From Cryptomeria japonica (Eukaryota > Streptophyta > Pinopsida > Cupressales > Cupressaceae): a stretch of DNA of 62,500 nt. Each line of letters opens with the position of its first letter. Position 1 is the stretch's first letter. Below, one piece after another: positions 43,520 to 57,400 of the stretch. The stretch is taken from assembly GCF_030272615.1 (NCBI RefSeq), contig NW_026728911.1, positions 72,501 to 135,000 on the forward strand, given 5' to 3'. Both the position numbers and the translations under genes were made by a program. The notes below the pieces were generated by a model. The model made no database searches. It worked only from the letters and a program-made list of their open reading frames with translations, and was not told the DNA's origin.

Positions 43520-46500
43520 AGTTTTTCGCCGGGCGTCGCAATGCTATTTGAATAAACCTTTTGCCCGTTTGCGTTCTCGTCGGGGCCGGGCCGGGCCGGG
43601 GTGCGCTGCCCGCACTACCGCGCGCGCGGGGGCGACACCGAGCGCGCACCCGAGGCGCCCCGAGCACACAGGCCACGGTGCAACCCGGGCGTTGTGCGCG
43701 CACCCCGGTGCGCCCGAGGTGCTGCGCGCGCACCCAGGTGAAATCGGTGTGCACCTCGGCCAGTGCGCGCTCGGTCGAGTCGCGCACGTTGGCCAAGGTG
43801 CACGGTGATGTTTCTTACTCTAAGGTTCCGCACCAGACGCCCGGGACAGGTGAGCGAAGCTGGGCGGGGCCGGGTGCGCGGCCGGGGCAGGTGCACGCAG
43901 CTGGAGAGAGCTTTGGAGCACACTTCGGAGCGCACCAATGATGCGCTCCATTCAAAAGTTTCCTGAAAAGGCAAAAAAAGTTGAGATTATAGAATTTCCC
44001 ACTTGAGAGATTGTAAAAAAAAAAAATTTAAAATGAAGGAAACGCGGGTGCCAAGGTGTGCGCAGCCCAGCCAAGGTGTGCGCACCAAGGCGCCCACCCT
44101 GGCGAAGGTGCACGCAAGGTGCGCACCCGAGGCAAACCGGACAATTAACCCAACTTTCGACTTCGCGCGCACCTTGGAGCGCACTTCGGAGCGCTCCTTG
44201 GTGCGCACCAATCTTGGGCACCTCGGAGTGCACCATGGCGCCCACCAAGGTGCGCACCCGGGGCAAACCGAGCTCCGACTTCGTGCGCACCTTGGAGCGC
44301 ACGAAAGGTGCGCACCATGGCGCCCACCAAGGTGCGCAGCCCAGCCAAGGCGTGCGCATCAAGGTGCGCACCCTGGCGAAGGTGCGCACCCGGGGCAAAC
44401 CGAGCTCCGACTTCGTGCGCACCTTGGAGCGCACAAAAGGTGCGCAACCCAGCCAAGGTGTGCGCACCCCGGTCAAACCGAGCTCCGAATCGTGCGCACC
44501 AGAGGTGCACGCCATCGTGCGCACCTTGGAGCACACTTCGGAGCCCTCCTTGGTGCGCGCCGATGTTGCGCACCTCGGAGCGCACCCGGGGAAAACAATG
44601 CAATTAACCCGACTTTCGACTTCGTGGGCACCTCGGAGCGCTCTCGGGTTCGCACCTCGGAGCACACCGAGGTGCGCACCTTTGATGCGCTGCCTTCACC
44701 AATTTCCAGAAAAGGCAAGAAAACATTGAGAAGGTGTGCGCACCGAGGTGCCCACCCTGGCGAAGGTGCACGCGAGGTGCGCACCCGGGGCAAACCGGGC
44801 TCCGACTTCGTGCACGCCGCACCTTGGAGCACACTTCGGAGCGCTCCTTGGTGCGCACCAGGGCGCGCAACCCAGCCGAGGTGCCCACCCCGGCGAAGGT
44901 GCACGCGAGGTGCGCACCCGGGGCAAACCGGGCTCCGACTTCGTGCACGCCATGGTGCCCACCGCGGCGAAGGTGCACGCGAGGTGCGCACCCGGGGCAA
45001 ACCGGGCTCCGACTTCGTGCACGCCGCACCTTGGAGCACACTTCGGAGCGCTCCTTGGTGCGCACCATGGTGCCCACCAGGGCGCGCAACCCCGCCGAAG
45101 GTGCACGCGAGGTGCGCACCCGGGGCAAACCGGGCTCCGACTTCGTGCACGCCGCACCTTGGAGCACACTTCGGAGCGCTCCTTGGTGCGCACCATGGTG
45201 CCCACCAGGGCGCGCAACCCCGCCGAAGGTGCACGCGAGGTGCGCACCCGGGGCAAACCGGGCTCCGACTTCGTGCACGCCATGGTGCGCACCGCGGCGA
45301 AGGTGCGCACCCGGGGCAAACCGGGCTCCGACTTCGTGCACGCCGCACCTTGGAGCACACTTCGGAGCGCTCCTTGGTGCGCACCAGGGCGCGCAACCCA
45401 GCCGAGGTGCCCACCCCGGCGAAGGTGCACGCGAGGTGCGTACCCGGGGCAAACCGGGCTCCGACTTCGTGCACGCCGCACCTTGGAGCACACTTCGGAG
45501 CGCTCCTTGGTGCGCACCATGGTGCCCACCAGGCCGCGCAACCCAGCCAAGGTGTGCGCACCAAGGTGCACGCGAGGTGCGCACCCGGGGCAAACCGGGG
45601 TCCGACTTCGTGCACGCCGCACCTTGGAGCACACATCGGGGCGCTCCCGGGTTCGCACCGGCGTTGCGCACCGTGGTGGGCACCTCGGAGCACACCAAGG
45701 TGGGCAGCGAGGTGCGCACCTTTGATGCGATGCCTTCACTAATTTCCATAAAAGGCAAAAAAAAAACGAGATTTTAAAATTTCCGTTTTGAAAGATAGTG
45801 AGAAAAAGGGAATGCTGGTGCCATCTTGAGCCCGCCCTGGTGCGCAGCCCAGCCAAGGTGTGCGCACCAAGGTGCCCACCCTGGCGAAGGTGCGCGCCCG
45901 GGCAATTAACCCAACTTCCAACTTTGCGCGCGCCAGGGTGGGAGCGCACCCAACAACCGGGCCTGGGAAGAGCCAATGCGAGAAACCCCACCAAACGCTC
46001 TGACAAAAAAAGAGGGGGCGCTCCAGTAACCCCGCTTCGGAGCGCACCCTGGGCAAACCCAGCCAAGGTGCCCACCCCGGCCAAGGTGCAGGCGAGGTGC
46101 GCACCCGGGGCAAACCGGGCTCCGACAACGTGCACGCCGCACCTTGGAGCACACTTCGTAGCGCTCCCGGGTGCGCACCTCAGAGCACACCAAGGTGGGC
46201 AGCGAGGTGCGCACCTTTGATGCGCTGCCTTCACTAATTTCCAGAAAAGGCAAAAAAAAAAGGAGATTTTAAAATTTCCGTTTTGAAAGATAGTGAAAAA
46301 AACGGAACGCGCGTGCCATCTTGAGCCCGCCCTGGTGCGCAGCCCAGGTAAGGTGCCCACCCTGGCAAAGGTGCGCACCCGGGCAATTAACCCTACTTCC
46401 GACTTCGTGCGCGCCAGGGTGGCAACCGGGCCTCGGAAGAGCCAATGCGAGAAACCCCACCAAACGCTCCGACAAAAAAAGAGGCGGCGCTCCAATAACC

Positions 46501-49500
46501 CCGCTTCGGAGCGCAGCCGGGGCAAACCCAGCCAAGGTGCCCACCCCGACGAAGGTGCACGCGAGGTGCGCACCCGGGGCAAACCGGGCTCCGACAACGT
46601 GCACGCAGCACCTTGGAGCACACTTCGAAGCACTCCCGGGTGCCCACCGGCGTTGCGCACCGTGGTGGGCAGCGAGGTGCGCACCTTTGATGCGCTGCCT
46701 TCACTAATTTCCAGAAAAAGGCAAAAAAAAATGAGATTTTAAAATTTCCGTTTTGAAAGATAGTGAAAAAAAAGGAACGCGGGTGCCATCTTGAGCCCGC
46801 CCTGGTGCGCAGCCCAGGCAAGGCATGCGCACCAAGGTGCCCACCCGAGGTGCACACCCGGGGCAAACCGGGCTCCGACTTCGTGCAGGCCGCACCTTGG
46901 AGCACACTTCGGAGCGCTCCTTGGTGCGCACCATGGTGCCCACCAGGGCGCGCAACCCAGCCAAGGTCTGCACACTAAGGTGCCCACCCCGGCGAAGGTG
47001 CACGCGAGGTGCGCACCCGGGGCAAACCGGGCTCCGACTTCGTGCACGCCATGGTGCCCACCGCGGCGAAGGTGCACGCGAGGTGCGCACCCGGGGCAAA
47101 CCGGGCTCCGACTTCGTGCACGCCGCACCTTGGAGCACACTTCGGAGCGCTCCTTGGTGCGCACCATGGTGCCCACCAGGGCGCGCAACCCAGCCAAGGT
47201 GTGCGCACCAAGGTGCACGCGAGGTGCGCACCCGGGGCAAACCGGGGTCCGACTTCGTGCACGCCGCACCTTGGAGCACACATCGGAGCGCTCCCAGGTT
47301 CGCACCAGCGTTGCGCACCTTTGATGCGCTGCCTTCACTAATTTCCAGAAAAGGCAAAAAAAAACGATATTTTAAAATTTCCGTTCTGAAAGATAGTGAA
47401 AAAAACGGAACGCGGGTGCCATCTTGAGCCCTTCCTGGTGCGCAGCCCAGGCAAGTTGTGCGCACCAAGGTGCCCACCCTGGCGGAGGTGCGCGCCCGGG
47501 GCAAACCGGGCTCCGACTTCGTGCACTGCATGGTGCCCACCAAGGCGCGCAACCCAGCCAAGGTGCCCACCGCAGCGAAGGTGCACGCGAGGTGCACACC
47601 CGGGGCAAACCGGGCTCCGACTTCGTGCACGCCGCACCTTGGAGCACACTTCAGAGCGCTCCTTGGTGCGCACCAGGGCGCGCAACCCAGCCGAGGTGCC
47701 CACCCCGGCGAAGGTGCACGCGAGGTGCGCACCCGGGGCAAACCGGGCTCCGACTTCGTGCACGCCATGGTGCCCACCGCGGCGAAGGTGCGCACCCGGG
47801 GCAAACCGGGCTCCGACTTCGTGCACGCCGCACCTTGGAGCACACTTCGGAGCGCTCCTTGGTGCGCACCATGGTGCCCACCAGGCCGCGCAACCCAGCC
47901 AAGGTGTGCGCACCAAGGTGCACGCGAGGTGCGCACCCGGGGCAAACCGGGGTCCGACTTCGTGCACGCCGCACCTTGGAGCACACATCGGGGCGCTCCC
48001 GGGTTCGCACCGGCGTTGCGCACCGTGGTGGGCACCTCGGAGCACACCAAGGTGGGCAGCGAGGTGCGCACCTTTGATGCGATGCCTTCACTAATTTCCA
48101 TAAAAGGCAAAAAAAAAACGAGATTTTAAAATTTCCGTTTTGAAAGATAGTGAGAAAAAGGGAATGCTGGTGCCATCTTGAGCCCGCCCTGGTGCGCAGC
48201 CCAGCCAAGGTTTGCGCACCAAGGTGCCCACCCTGGCGAAGGTGCGCGCCCGGGCAATTAACCCAACTTCCAACTTCGCGCGCGCCAGGGTGGGAGCGCA
48301 CCCAACAACCGGGCCTGGGAAGAGCCAATGCGAGAAACCCCACCAAACTCTCTGACAAAAAAAGAGGGGGCGCTCCAGTAACCCCGCTTCGGAGCGCACC
48401 CTGGGCAAACCCAGCCAAGGTGCCCACCCCGGCCAAGGTGCAGGCGAGGTGCGCACCCGGGGCAAACCGGGCTCCGACAACGTGCACGCCGCACCTTGGA
48501 GCACACTTCGTAGCGCTCCCGGGTGCGCACCTCAGAGCACACCAAGGTGGGCAGCGAGGTGCGCACCTTTGATGCGCTGCCTTCACTAATTTCCAGAAAA
48601 GGCAAAAAAAAAAGGAGATTTTAAAATTTCCGTTTTGAAAGATAGTGAAAAAAACGGAACGCGCGTGCCATCTTGAGCCCGCCCTGGTGCGCAGCCCAGG
48701 TAAGGTGCCACCCTGGCAAAGGTGCGCACCCGGGCAATTAACCCTACTTCCGACTTCGTGAACGCCAGGGTGGCAACCGGGCCTCGGAAGAGCCAATGCG
48801 AGAAACCCCACCAAACGCTCCGACAAAAAAAGAGGCGGCGCTCCAATAACCCCGCTTCGGAGCGCAGCCGGGGCAAACCAAGCCAAGGTGCCCACCCCGA
48901 CGAAGGTGCACGCGAGGTGCGCACCCGGGGCAAACCGGGCTCCGACAACGTGCACGCAGCACCTTGGAGCACACTTCGAAGCACTCCCGGGTGCCCACCG
49001 GCGTTGCGCACCGTGGTGGGCAGCGAGGTGCGCACCTTTGATGCGCTGCCTTCACTAATTTCCAGAAAAAGGCAAAAAAAAATGAGATTTTAAAATTTCC
49101 GTTTTGAAAGATAGTGAAAAAAAAGGAACGCGGGTGCCATCTTGAGCCCGCCCTGGTGCGCAGCCCAGGCAAGGCATGCGCACCAAGGTGCCCACCCGAG
49201 GTGCACACCCGGGGCAAACCGGGCTCCGACTTCGTGCAGGCCGCACCTTGGAGCACACTTCGGAGCGCTCCTTGGTGCGCACCATGGTGCCCACCAGGGC
49301 GCACCCGAGGCAAACCGGGCTCCGACTTCGTGCACGCCGCACCTTGGAGCACACATCGGAGCGCTCCCAGGTTCGCACCAGCGTTGCGCACCTTTGATGC
49401 GCTGCCTTCACTAATTTCCAGAAAAGGCAAAAAAAAACGATATTTTAAAATTTCCGTTCTGAAAGATAGTGAAAAAAACGGAACGCGGGTGCCATCTTGA

Positions 49501-51318
49501 GCCCTTCCTGATGCGCAGCCCAGGCAAGTTGTGCGCACCAAGGTGCCCACCCTGGCGGAGGTGCGCGCCCGGGGCAAACCGGGCTCCGACTTCGTGCACT
49601 GCATGGTGCCCACCAAGGCGCGCAACCCAGCCAAGGTGCCCACCGCAGCGAAGGTGCACGCGAGGTGCGCACCCGAGGTGCACACCCGGGGCAAACCGGG
49701 CTCTGACTTCGTGCACGCCGCACCTTGGAGCACACTTCAGAGCGCTCCTTGGTACGCACCAGGGCGCGCAACCCAGCCAAGGTGCTCACCCCGGCGAAGG
49801 TGCACGCGAGGTGCGCACCCGGGGCAAACCGGGCTCGGACTTCGTGCACGCCGCACCTTGGAGCACACATCGGAGCGCTCCCGGGTTCGCACCAGCATTG
49901 CGCACCTTTGATGCGCTGCCTTCACTAATTTCCAGAAAAGGCAAAAAAAAGAAAAAAATGAGATTTTAAAATTTCCGTTTTGAAAGATAGTGAAAAAAAC
50001 GGAACGCGGGTGCCATCTTGAGCCCGCCCTGGTGTGCAGCCCAGGCAAGTTGTGCGCACCAAGGCACCCACCCTGGCCAAGGTGGGTCACGGGGTGGGTC
50101 CTAGGGTGGGTAACGGGGTGGGTACTAAGGTGCGTGCCAAGGTGGGTCATAGGGTGGGTGCCAAGGTGGGCACCAGGGTGGGTGTGCACCAACCCTAGCC
50201 AGGGTAGGTCACGGGGTGGTTGTCGGGGTGGGCGTCAAGGAGCCAAGGTGGGTGGCAAGTAGCCAAGTTGCGTGCCAAGGTGGGTGTCGGGGTGGGTGCC
50301 AAGGATCCAAGGTGGGTGCCAAGGAACCAAGGTGGGTGTCTGGGTGGGTGCCGAGGTGGGAGCCAGGGTGGGTCCCAAGGTGAGTGCAAAGGTGGGTGCC
50401 AGGGTCAAGGTGAGTGCCAATGTGGGTTCCAAGGTGCCAGGGTCAGGGTGAGTGCCAATGTGGGTTCAAAGGTGCTAAGTTGGGTGCGAGGTTGGGTGCG
50501 AGGGTGGGTGGGTGCCAAGGTGTGCTAGGTGGAAGCCCGGGTGGGTCGGCATCCCATGGGTGTCGAGTTGGGTGCCTGATGGGTGCTTCTTGTCAAGTTT
50601 TAGTCGTCGGGACTCATTTCGAGCCTTAGAGGTCGTTTCTTGTCCGGTTGCCCTGTCTTCGACCTGGGAACCCAATTTTGGTCCTCGGGTCCCATTTTTT
50701 TTTGTCTCGCATCCCACTTTTGGCCTGTGGCCTTTTCGGGGTCGATTCTCGTTTTGGGCATCAGAGCATGTTTCTTCTCCTAAAACCCAATATTTGTTTA
50801 TTAAGTCTCGGAACACATTTTTGTTCTCGTGGACCCATCATGGGTCTTGGAACGCATTTGTGGTCCTTGGGTCCCATTTTGCATCCCGAAACTTGTGTTT
50901 TGGTGCTTGATCCCTATTTTGGGTGCCCACCTTGCACCAAGTGCGCACCCGGGGCAAACCGAGCGCCTTGGTGCACCGGGGCAAGATCGAGCGTGCACCC
51001 GAGGCGCCCCGAACATGCACCAAGGTGCACTCGGCCCACATGTGAGCGCAGGTCGTTGCGCCCGAGGTGGTGTGTGGGCACCGCGTTGCAGACGGGACAC
51101 TGCACGCACACGACGCCCCCTCCAGGTGCACGCACGTAGGCCGGGCCGGGTGCACACCCGACGCCCTAGCAAGGTGCGCGCACCCGGGCAGGGCTCACAC
51201 TTGGCGAACGGGGCGCACTTCGCGAGGGAGGGTGTGCACCTCGACGGGGGTGGGTGGCCGGGGTGGATTCGCACGTGGGTCGCGGTTTGCTAAGTACACA
51301 CTGCGACAAGCTCATAAC

Positions 51319-51437
51319 GGGTGCGATCATACCAGCGTTAGTGCACCGGATCCCATCAGAACTCCGCAGTTAAGCGCGCTTGGGCCGGAGTAGTACTGGG
51401 ATGGGTGACCTCCCGGGAAGTCCCGGTGTTGCACCCT
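51319..51437 (+). rRNA. 5S ribosomal RNA, copy 6
   Basis: Identical by eye to copy 1. The extra G of this unit lies about 115 bp downstream of the gene, so the gene and terminator are unaffected. Confidence 0.97.
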
Positions 51438-51442
51438 TTTTT
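51437..51442 (+). terminator. Pol III T6 terminator of 5S copy 6
   Basis: T6 directly after the 5S body. Confidence 0.9.
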
Positions 51443-54400
51443 AGTTTTTCGCCGGGCGTCGCAATGCTATTTGAATAAACCTTTTGCCCGTTTGCGTTCT
51501 CGTCGGGGCCGGGCCGGGCCGGGGTGCGCTGCCCGCACTACCGCGCGCGCGGGGGGCGACACCGAGCGCGCACCCGAGGCGCCCCGAGCACACAGGCCAC
51601 GGTGCAACCCGGGCGTTGTGCGCGCACCCCGGTGCGCCCGAGGTGCTGCGCGCGCACCCAGGTGAAATCGGTGTGCACCTCGGCCAGTGCGCGCTCGGTC
51701 GAGTCGCGCACGTTGGCCAAGGTGCACGGTGATGTTTCTTACTCTAAGGTTCCGCACCAGACGCCCGGGACAGGTGAGCGAAGCTGGGCGGGGCCGGGTG
51801 CGCGGCCGGGGCAGGTGCACGCAGCTGGAGAGAGCTTTGGAGCACACTTCGGAGCGCACCAATGATGCGCTCCATTCAAAAGTTTCCTGAAAAGGCAAAA
51901 AAAGTTGAGATTATAGAATTTCCCACTTGAGAGATTGTAAAAAAAAAAAATTTAAAATGAAGGAAACGCGGGTGCCAAGGTGTGCGCAGCCCAGCCAAGG
52001 TGTGCGCACCAAGGCGCCCACCCTGGCGAAGGTGCACGCAAGGTGCGCACCCGAGGCAAACCGGACAATTAACCCAACTTTCGACTTCGCGCGCACCTTG
52101 GAGCGCACTTCGGAGCGCTCCTTGGTGCGCACCAATCTTGGGCACCTCGGAGTGCACCATGGCGCCCACCAAGGTGCGCACCCGGGGCAAACCGAGCTCC
52201 GACTTCGTGCGCACCTTGGAGCGCACGAAAGGTGCGCACCATGGCGCCCACCAAGGTGCGCAGCCCAGCCAAGGCGTGCGCATCAAGGTGCGCACCCTGG
52301 CGAAGGTGCGCACCCGGGGCAAACCGAGCTCCGACTTCGTGCGCACCTTGGAGCGCACAAAAGGTGCGCAACCCAGCCAAGGTGTGCGCACCCCGGTCAA
52401 ACCGAGCTCCGAATCGTGCGCACCAGAGGTGCACGCCATCGTGCGCACCTTGGAGCACACTTCGGAGCCCTCCTTGGTGCGCGCCGATGTTGCGCACCTC
52501 GGAGCGCACCCGGGGAAAACAATGCAATTAACCCGACTTTCGACTTCGTGGGCACCTCGGAGCGCTCTCGGGTTCGCACCTCGGAGCACACCGAGGTGCG
52601 CACCTTTGATGCGCTGCCTTCACCAATTTCCAGAAAAGGCAAGAAAACATTGAGAAGGTGTGCGCACCGAGGTGCCCACCCTGGCGAAGGTGCACGCGAG
52701 GTGCGCACCCGGGGCAAACCGGGCTCCGACTTCGTGCACGCCGCACCTTGGAGCACACTTCGGAGCGCTCCTTGGTGCGCACCAGGGCGCGCAACCCAGC
52801 CGAGGTGCCCACCCCGGCGAAGGTGCACGCGAGGTGCGCACCCGGGGCAAACCGGGCTCCGACTTCGTGCACGCCATGGTGCCCACCGCGGCGAAGGTGC
52901 ACGCGAGGTGCGCACCCGGGGCAAACCGGGCTCCGACTTCGTGCACGCCGCACCTTGGAGCACACTTCGGAGCGCTCCTTGGTGCGCACCATGGTGCCCA
53001 CCAGGGCGCGCAACCCCGCCGAAGGTGCACGCGAGGTGCGCACCCGGGGCAAACCGGGCTCCGACTTCGTGCACGCCGCACCTTGGAGCACACTTCGGAG
53101 CGCTCCTTGGTGCGCACCATGGTGCCCACCAGGGCGCGCAACCCCGCCGAAGGTGCACGCGAGGTGCGCACCCGGGGCAAACCGGGCTCCGACTTCGTGC
53201 ACGCCATGGTGCGCACCGCGGCGAAGGTGCGCACCCGGGGCAAACCGGGCTCCGACTTCGTGCACGCCGCACCTTGGAGCACACTTCGGAGCGCTCCTTG
53301 GTGCGCACCAGGGCGCGCAACCCAGCCGAGGTGCCCACCCCGGCGAAGGTGCACGCGAGGTGCGTACCCGGGGCAAACCGGGCTCCGACTTCGTGCACGC
53401 CGCACCTTGGAGCACACTTCGGAGCGCTCCTTGGTGCGCACCATGGTGCCCACCAGGCCGCGCAACCCAGCCAAGGTGTGCGCACCAAGGTGCACGCGAG
53501 GTGCGCACCCGGGGCAAACCGGGGTCCGACTTCGTGCACGCCGCACCTTGGAGCACACATCGGGGCGCTCCCGGGTTCGCACCGGCGTTGCGCACCGTGG
53601 TGGGCACCTCGGAGCACACCAAGGTGGGCAGCGAGGTGCGCACCTTTGATGCGATGCCTTCACTAATTTCCATAAAAGGCAAAAAAAAAACGAGATTTTA
53701 AAATTTCCGTTTTGAAAGATAGTGAGAAAAAGGGAATGCTGGTGCCATCTTGAGCCCGCCCTGGTGCGCAGCCCAGCCAAGGTGTGCGCACCAAGGTGCC
53801 CACCCTGGCGAAGGTGCGCGCCCGGGCAATTAACCCAACTTCCAACTTCGCGCGCGCCAGGGTGGGAGCGCACCCAACAACCGGGCCTGGGAAGAGCCAA
53901 TGCGAGAAACCCCACCAAACGCTCTGACAAAAAAAGAGGGGGCGCTCCAGTAACCCCGCTTCGGAGCGCACCCTGGGCAAACCCAGCCAAGGTGCCCACC
54001 CCGGCCAAGGTGCAGGCGAGGTGCGCACCCGGGGCAAACCGGGCTCCGACAACGTGCACGCCGCACCTTGGAGCACACTTCGTAGCGCTCCCGGGTGCGC
54101 ACCTCAGAGCACACCAAGGTGGGCAGCGAGGTGCGCACCTTTGATGCGCTGCCTTCACTAATTTCCAGAAAAGGCAAAAAAAAAAGGAGATTTTAAAATT
54201 TCCGTTTTGAAAGATAGTGAAAAAAACGGAACGCGCGTGCCATCTTGAGCCCGCCCTGGTGCGCAGCCCAGGTAAGGTGCCCACCCTGGCAAAGGTGCGC
54301 ACCCGGGCAATTAACCCTACTTCCGACTTCGTGCGCGCCAGGGTGGCAACCGGGCCTCGGAAGAGCCAATGCGAGAAACCCCACCAAACGCTCCGACAAA

Positions 54401-57400
54401 AAAAGAGGCGGCGCTCCAATAACCCCGCTTCGGAGCGCAGCCGGGGCAAACCCAGCCAAGGTGCCCACCCCGACGAAGGTGCACGCGAGGTGCGCACCCG
54501 GGGCAAACCGGGCTCCGACAACGTGCACGCAGCACCTTGGAGCACACTTCGAAGCACTCCCGGGTGCCCACCGGCGTTGCGCACCGTGGTGGGCAGCGAG
54601 GTGCGCACCTTTGATGCGCTGCCTTCACTAATTTCCAGAAAAAGGCAAAAAAAAATGAGATTTTAAAATTTCCGTTTTGAAAGATAGTGAAAAAAAAGGA
54701 ACGCGGGTGCCATCTTGAGCCCGCCCTGGTGCGCAGCCCAGGCAAGGCATGCGCACCAAGGTGCCCACCCGAGGTGCACACCCGGGGCAAACCGGGCTCC
54801 GACTTCGTGCAGGCCGCACCTTGGAGCACACTTCGGAGCGCTCCTTGGTGCGCACCATGGTGCCCACCAGGGCGCGCAACCCAGCCAAGGTCTGCACACT
54901 AAGGTGCCCACCCCGGCGAAGGTGCACGCGAGGTGCGCACCCGGGGCAAACCGGGCTCCGACTTCGTGCACGCCATGGTGCCCACCGCGGCGAAGGTGCA
55001 CGCGAGGTGCGCACCCGGGGCAAACCGGGCTCCGACTTCGTGCACGCCGCACCTTGGAGCACACTTCGGAGCGCTCCTTGGTGCGCACCATGGTGCCCAC
55101 CAGGGCGCGCAACCCAGCCAAGGTGTGCGCACCAAGGTGCACGCGAGGTGCGCACCCGGGGCAAACCGGGGTCCGACTTCGTGCACGCCGCACCTTGGAG
55201 CACACATCGGAGCGCTCCCAGGTTCGCACCAGCGTTGCGCACCTTTGATGCGCTGCCTTCACTAATTTCCAGAAAAGGCAAAAAAAAACGATATTTTAAA
55301 ATTTCCGTTCTGAAAGATAGTGAAAAAAACGGAACGCGGGTGCCATCTTGAGCCCTTCCTGGTGCGCAGCCCAGGCAAGTTGTGCGCACCAAGGTGCCCA
55401 CCCTGGCGGAGGTGCGCGCCCGGGGCAAACCGGGCTCCGACTTCGTGCACTGCATGGTGCCCACCAAGGCGCGCAACCCAGCCAAGGTGCCCACCGCAGC
55501 GAAGGTGCACGCGAGGTGCACACCCGGGGCAAACCGGGCTCCGACTTCGTGCACGCCGCACCTTGGAGCACACTTCAGAGCGCTCCTTGGTGCGCACCAG
55601 GGCGCGCAACCCAGCCGAGGTGCCCACCCCGGCGAAGGTGCACGCGAGGTGCGCACCCGGGGCAAACCGGGCTCCGACTTCGTGCACGCCATGGTGCCCA
55701 CCGCGGCGAAGGTGCGCACCCGGGGCAAACCGGGCTCCGACTTCGTGCACGCCGCACCTTGGAGCACACTTCGGAGCGCTCCTTGGTGCGCACCATGGTG
55801 CCCACCAGGCCGCGCAACCCAGCCAAGGTGTGCGCACCAAGGTGCACGCGAGGTGCGCACCCGGGGCAAACCGGGGTCCGACTTCGTGCACGCCGCACCT
55901 TGGAGCACACATCGGGGCGCTCCCGGGTTCGCACCGGCGTTGCGCACCGTGGTGGGCACCTCGGAGCACACCAAGGTGGGCAGCGAGGTGCGCACCTTTG
56001 ATGCGATGCCTTCACTAATTTCCATAAAAGGCAAAAAAAAAACGAGATTTTAAAATTTCCGTTTTGAAAGATAGTGAGAAAAAGGGAATGCTGGTGCCAT
56101 CTTGAGCCCGCCCTGGTGCGCAGCCCAGCCAAGGTTTGCGCACCAAGGTGCCCACCCTGGCGAAGGTGCGCGCCCGGGCAATTAACCCAACTTCCAACTT
56201 CGCGCGCGCCAGGGTGGGAGCGCACCCAACAACCGGGCCTGGGAAGAGCCAATGCGAGAAACCCCACCAAACTCTCTGACAAAAAAAGAGGGGGCGCTCC
56301 AGTAACCCCGCTTCGGAGCGCACCCTGGGCAAACCCAGCCAAGGTGCCCACCCCGGCCAAGGTGCAGGCGAGGTGCGCACCCGGGGCAAACCGGGCTCCG
56401 ACAACGTGCACGCCGCACCTTGGAGCACACTTCGTAGCGCTCCCGGGTGCGCACCTCAGAGCACACCAAGGTGGGCAGCGAGGTGCGCACCTTTGATGCG
56501 CTGCCTTCACTAATTTCCAGAAAAGGCAAAAAAAAAAGGAGATTTTAAAATTTCCGTTTTGAAAGATAGTGAAAAAAACGGAACGCGCGTGCCATCTTGA
56601 GCCCGCCCTGGTGCGCAGCCCAGGTAAGGTGCCACCCTGGCAAAGGTGCGCACCCGGGCAATTAACCCTACTTCCGACTTCGTGCGCGCCAGGGTGGCAA
56701 CCGGGCCTCGGAAGAGCCAATGCGAGAAACCCCACCAAACGCTCCGACAAAAAAAGAGGCGGCGCTCCAATAACCCCGCTTCGGAGCGCAGCCGGGGCAA
56801 ACCAAGCCAAGGTGCCCACCCCGACGAAGGTGCACGCGAGGTGCGCACCCGGGGCAAACCGGGCTCCGACAACGTGCACGCAGCACCTTGGAGCACACTT
56901 CGAAGCACTCCCGGGTGCCCACCGGCGTTGCGCACCGTGGTGGGCAGCGAGGTGCGCACCTTTGATGCGCTGCCTTCACTAATTTCCAGAAAAAGGCAAA
57001 AAAAAATGAGATTTTAAAATTTCCGTTTTGAAAGATAGTGAAAAAAAAGGAACGCGGGTGCCATCTTGAGCCCGCCCTGGTGCGCAGCCCAGGCAAGGCA
57101 TGCGCACCAAGGTGCCCACCCGAGGTGCACACCCGGGGCAAACCGGGCTCCGACTTCGTGCAGGCCGCACCTTGGAGCACACTTCGGAGCGCTCCTTGGT
57201 GCGCACCATGGTGCCCACCAGGGCGCACCCGAGGCAAACCGGGCTCCGACTTCGTGCACGCCGCACCTTGGAGCACACATCGGAGCGCTCCCAGGTTCGC
57301 ACCAGCGTTGCGCACCTTTGATGCGCTGCCTTCACTAATTTCCAGAAAAGGCAAAAAAAAACGATATTTTAAAATTTCCGTTCTGAAAGATAGTGAAAAA

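Larger units (their letters stand above)
42141..50063 (+). repeat. 5S super-repeat unit 5 (7,923 bp)
   Basis: The 5S gene is at 43396. It has the AA variant at 48761-48762 shared with unit 4, and private T at 45925 and 49704, both replacing C of a CpG. Confidence 0.95.
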
